11,575 nucleotides of DNA, taken from contig CBDUQG010000029.1 in NCBI GenBank assembly GCA_965369305.1, positions 1 through 11,575 of the forward strand, in the 5' to 3' direction. The DNA is from JAFGTE01 sp965369305. GTDB lineage: Bacteria; Patescibacteriota; Gracilibacteria; UM-FILTER-43-11. This document shows positions 11,450-11,575 of this stretch, one piece after another. Each line of letters starts with the position of its first letter. Position 1 is the first letter of the stretch. The notes under the pieces were generated by a model, which was given only the letters and a program-made list of their open reading frames with translations, was not told where the DNA came from and searched no databases. The position numbers were made by a program, and so were the translations under genes.

Positions 11450-11575
11450 ATGGATTTTAATAAGTATAGAGAATTATTTGCTGAAGAATGCTTGGATAGG
11501 TCGACAGAGATTCCAAATGAACATGGTGGTAATCCGATAGTTTTGGATGATCATCAAGTTCAAGCTATGGAGAAA
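11450..11575 (+). CDS. Start of an unknown protein, cut by window edge
   Basis: The frame is open from 11357 to the window end, with the first ATG at 11450. The 42 visible residues begin MDFNKYRELFAEECLDRS and continue with NPIVLDDHQVQAMEK at the edge. Codons follow a coding-like purine-first pattern with frequent GAT, AAT, GGT, GCT and GTT. No SD is present, as for other genes outside the island. No domain can be named from so little. The competing frame (GTG at 11370 to the stop at 11540, 56 aa, one hydrophobic span) has a better SD but a composition explained by AT-rich DNA. Confidence 0.5.
   Translation, partial: MDFNKYRELFAEECLDRSTEIPNEHGGNPIVLDDHQVQAMEK

Noticed and set aside
11370..11540. 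56-aa ORF from GTG with SD AAGGAG and one hydrophobic span
   Set aside because: It overlaps the ORF at 11450, whose codon pattern looks coding. The hydrophobic content is explained by T-rich DNA. Kept as a low-probability alternative because of the SD.
1..11575. CRISPR arrays, tRNA or rRNA genes, transposases, integrases
   Set aside because: No regular spaced repeats, no cloverleaf or rRNA sequence and no recombinase motifs were seen. The repeated elements in 5376-7887 are promoters and leaders and do not form an array.
1..11575. Alternative genetic code (TGA read as Gly or Trp)
   Set aside because: The 266-aa and 205-aa genes end in TGA at sensible places before terminator hairpins, and no conserved protein here contains an internal TGA.

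Overview
The window looks like a chromosomal segment of a small-genome bacterium. The standard code holds: TGA acts as a stop in several genes here. Intergenic DNA is AT-rich, promoters are strong sigma70-type, and several housekeeping genes have no Shine-Dalgarno (SD) sequence. Together with the plain gene style, this is compatible with a Patescibacteria/CPR-like lineage. I hold that loosely, because two exported proteins look like outer-membrane beta-barrels, which would point to a diderm.

Left part (1-5345), housekeeping: topA (leftward, cut by the window edge), an HU-type DNA-binding protein, a thioredoxin, and a leftward secD-rnhA pair. The thioredoxin and rnhA genes meet tail to tail and share a TTAA. 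SecD is unusual: its periplasmic P1 region carries an inserted parvulin-type prolyl isomerase domain, apparently preceded by a second, degenerate copy. No secF follows it.

Middle part (5376-8524), accessory-looking island: four rightward transcription units, each with its own promoter and terminator-like hairpin. They encode (1) a 44-aa single-span membrane peptide plus a 266-aa exported protein with eight cysteines, (2) a 205-aa exported beta-barrel-like protein, (3) another 44-aa single-span peptide, and (4) a 196-aa paralogue of the 205-aa protein. Units 1 and 4 share a 35-bp identical promoter with a palindrome over the -35. Units 1, 2 and 4 have long 5' leaders carrying a common 18-nt motif, and units 1 and 4 share a similar folding plan. 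Both 44-aa ORFs are preceded by a GCTAG-N4-CTAGC hairpin. The island is richer in G+C than its flanks, uses clear SDs, and looks like a set of duplicated promoter-leader-gene-terminator cassettes for cell-envelope proteins under common control.

Right part (8531-11210), a leftward operon: htpX membrane protease, a membrane protein equal to the non-catalytic N-terminal half of polyprenyl glycosylphosphotransferases, and a sugar-1-phosphate nucleotidyltransferase with a C-terminal hexapeptide-repeat tail. This suggests envelope glycan synthesis beside envelope quality control. A rightward gene of unknown function begins at 11450 and runs out of the window.

The common theme is the envelope: export (SecD), folding (parvulin, disulfides, HtpX), surface glycans and exported proteins. 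The most novel material is the SecD-parvulin fusion and the leader-RNA family of the island.
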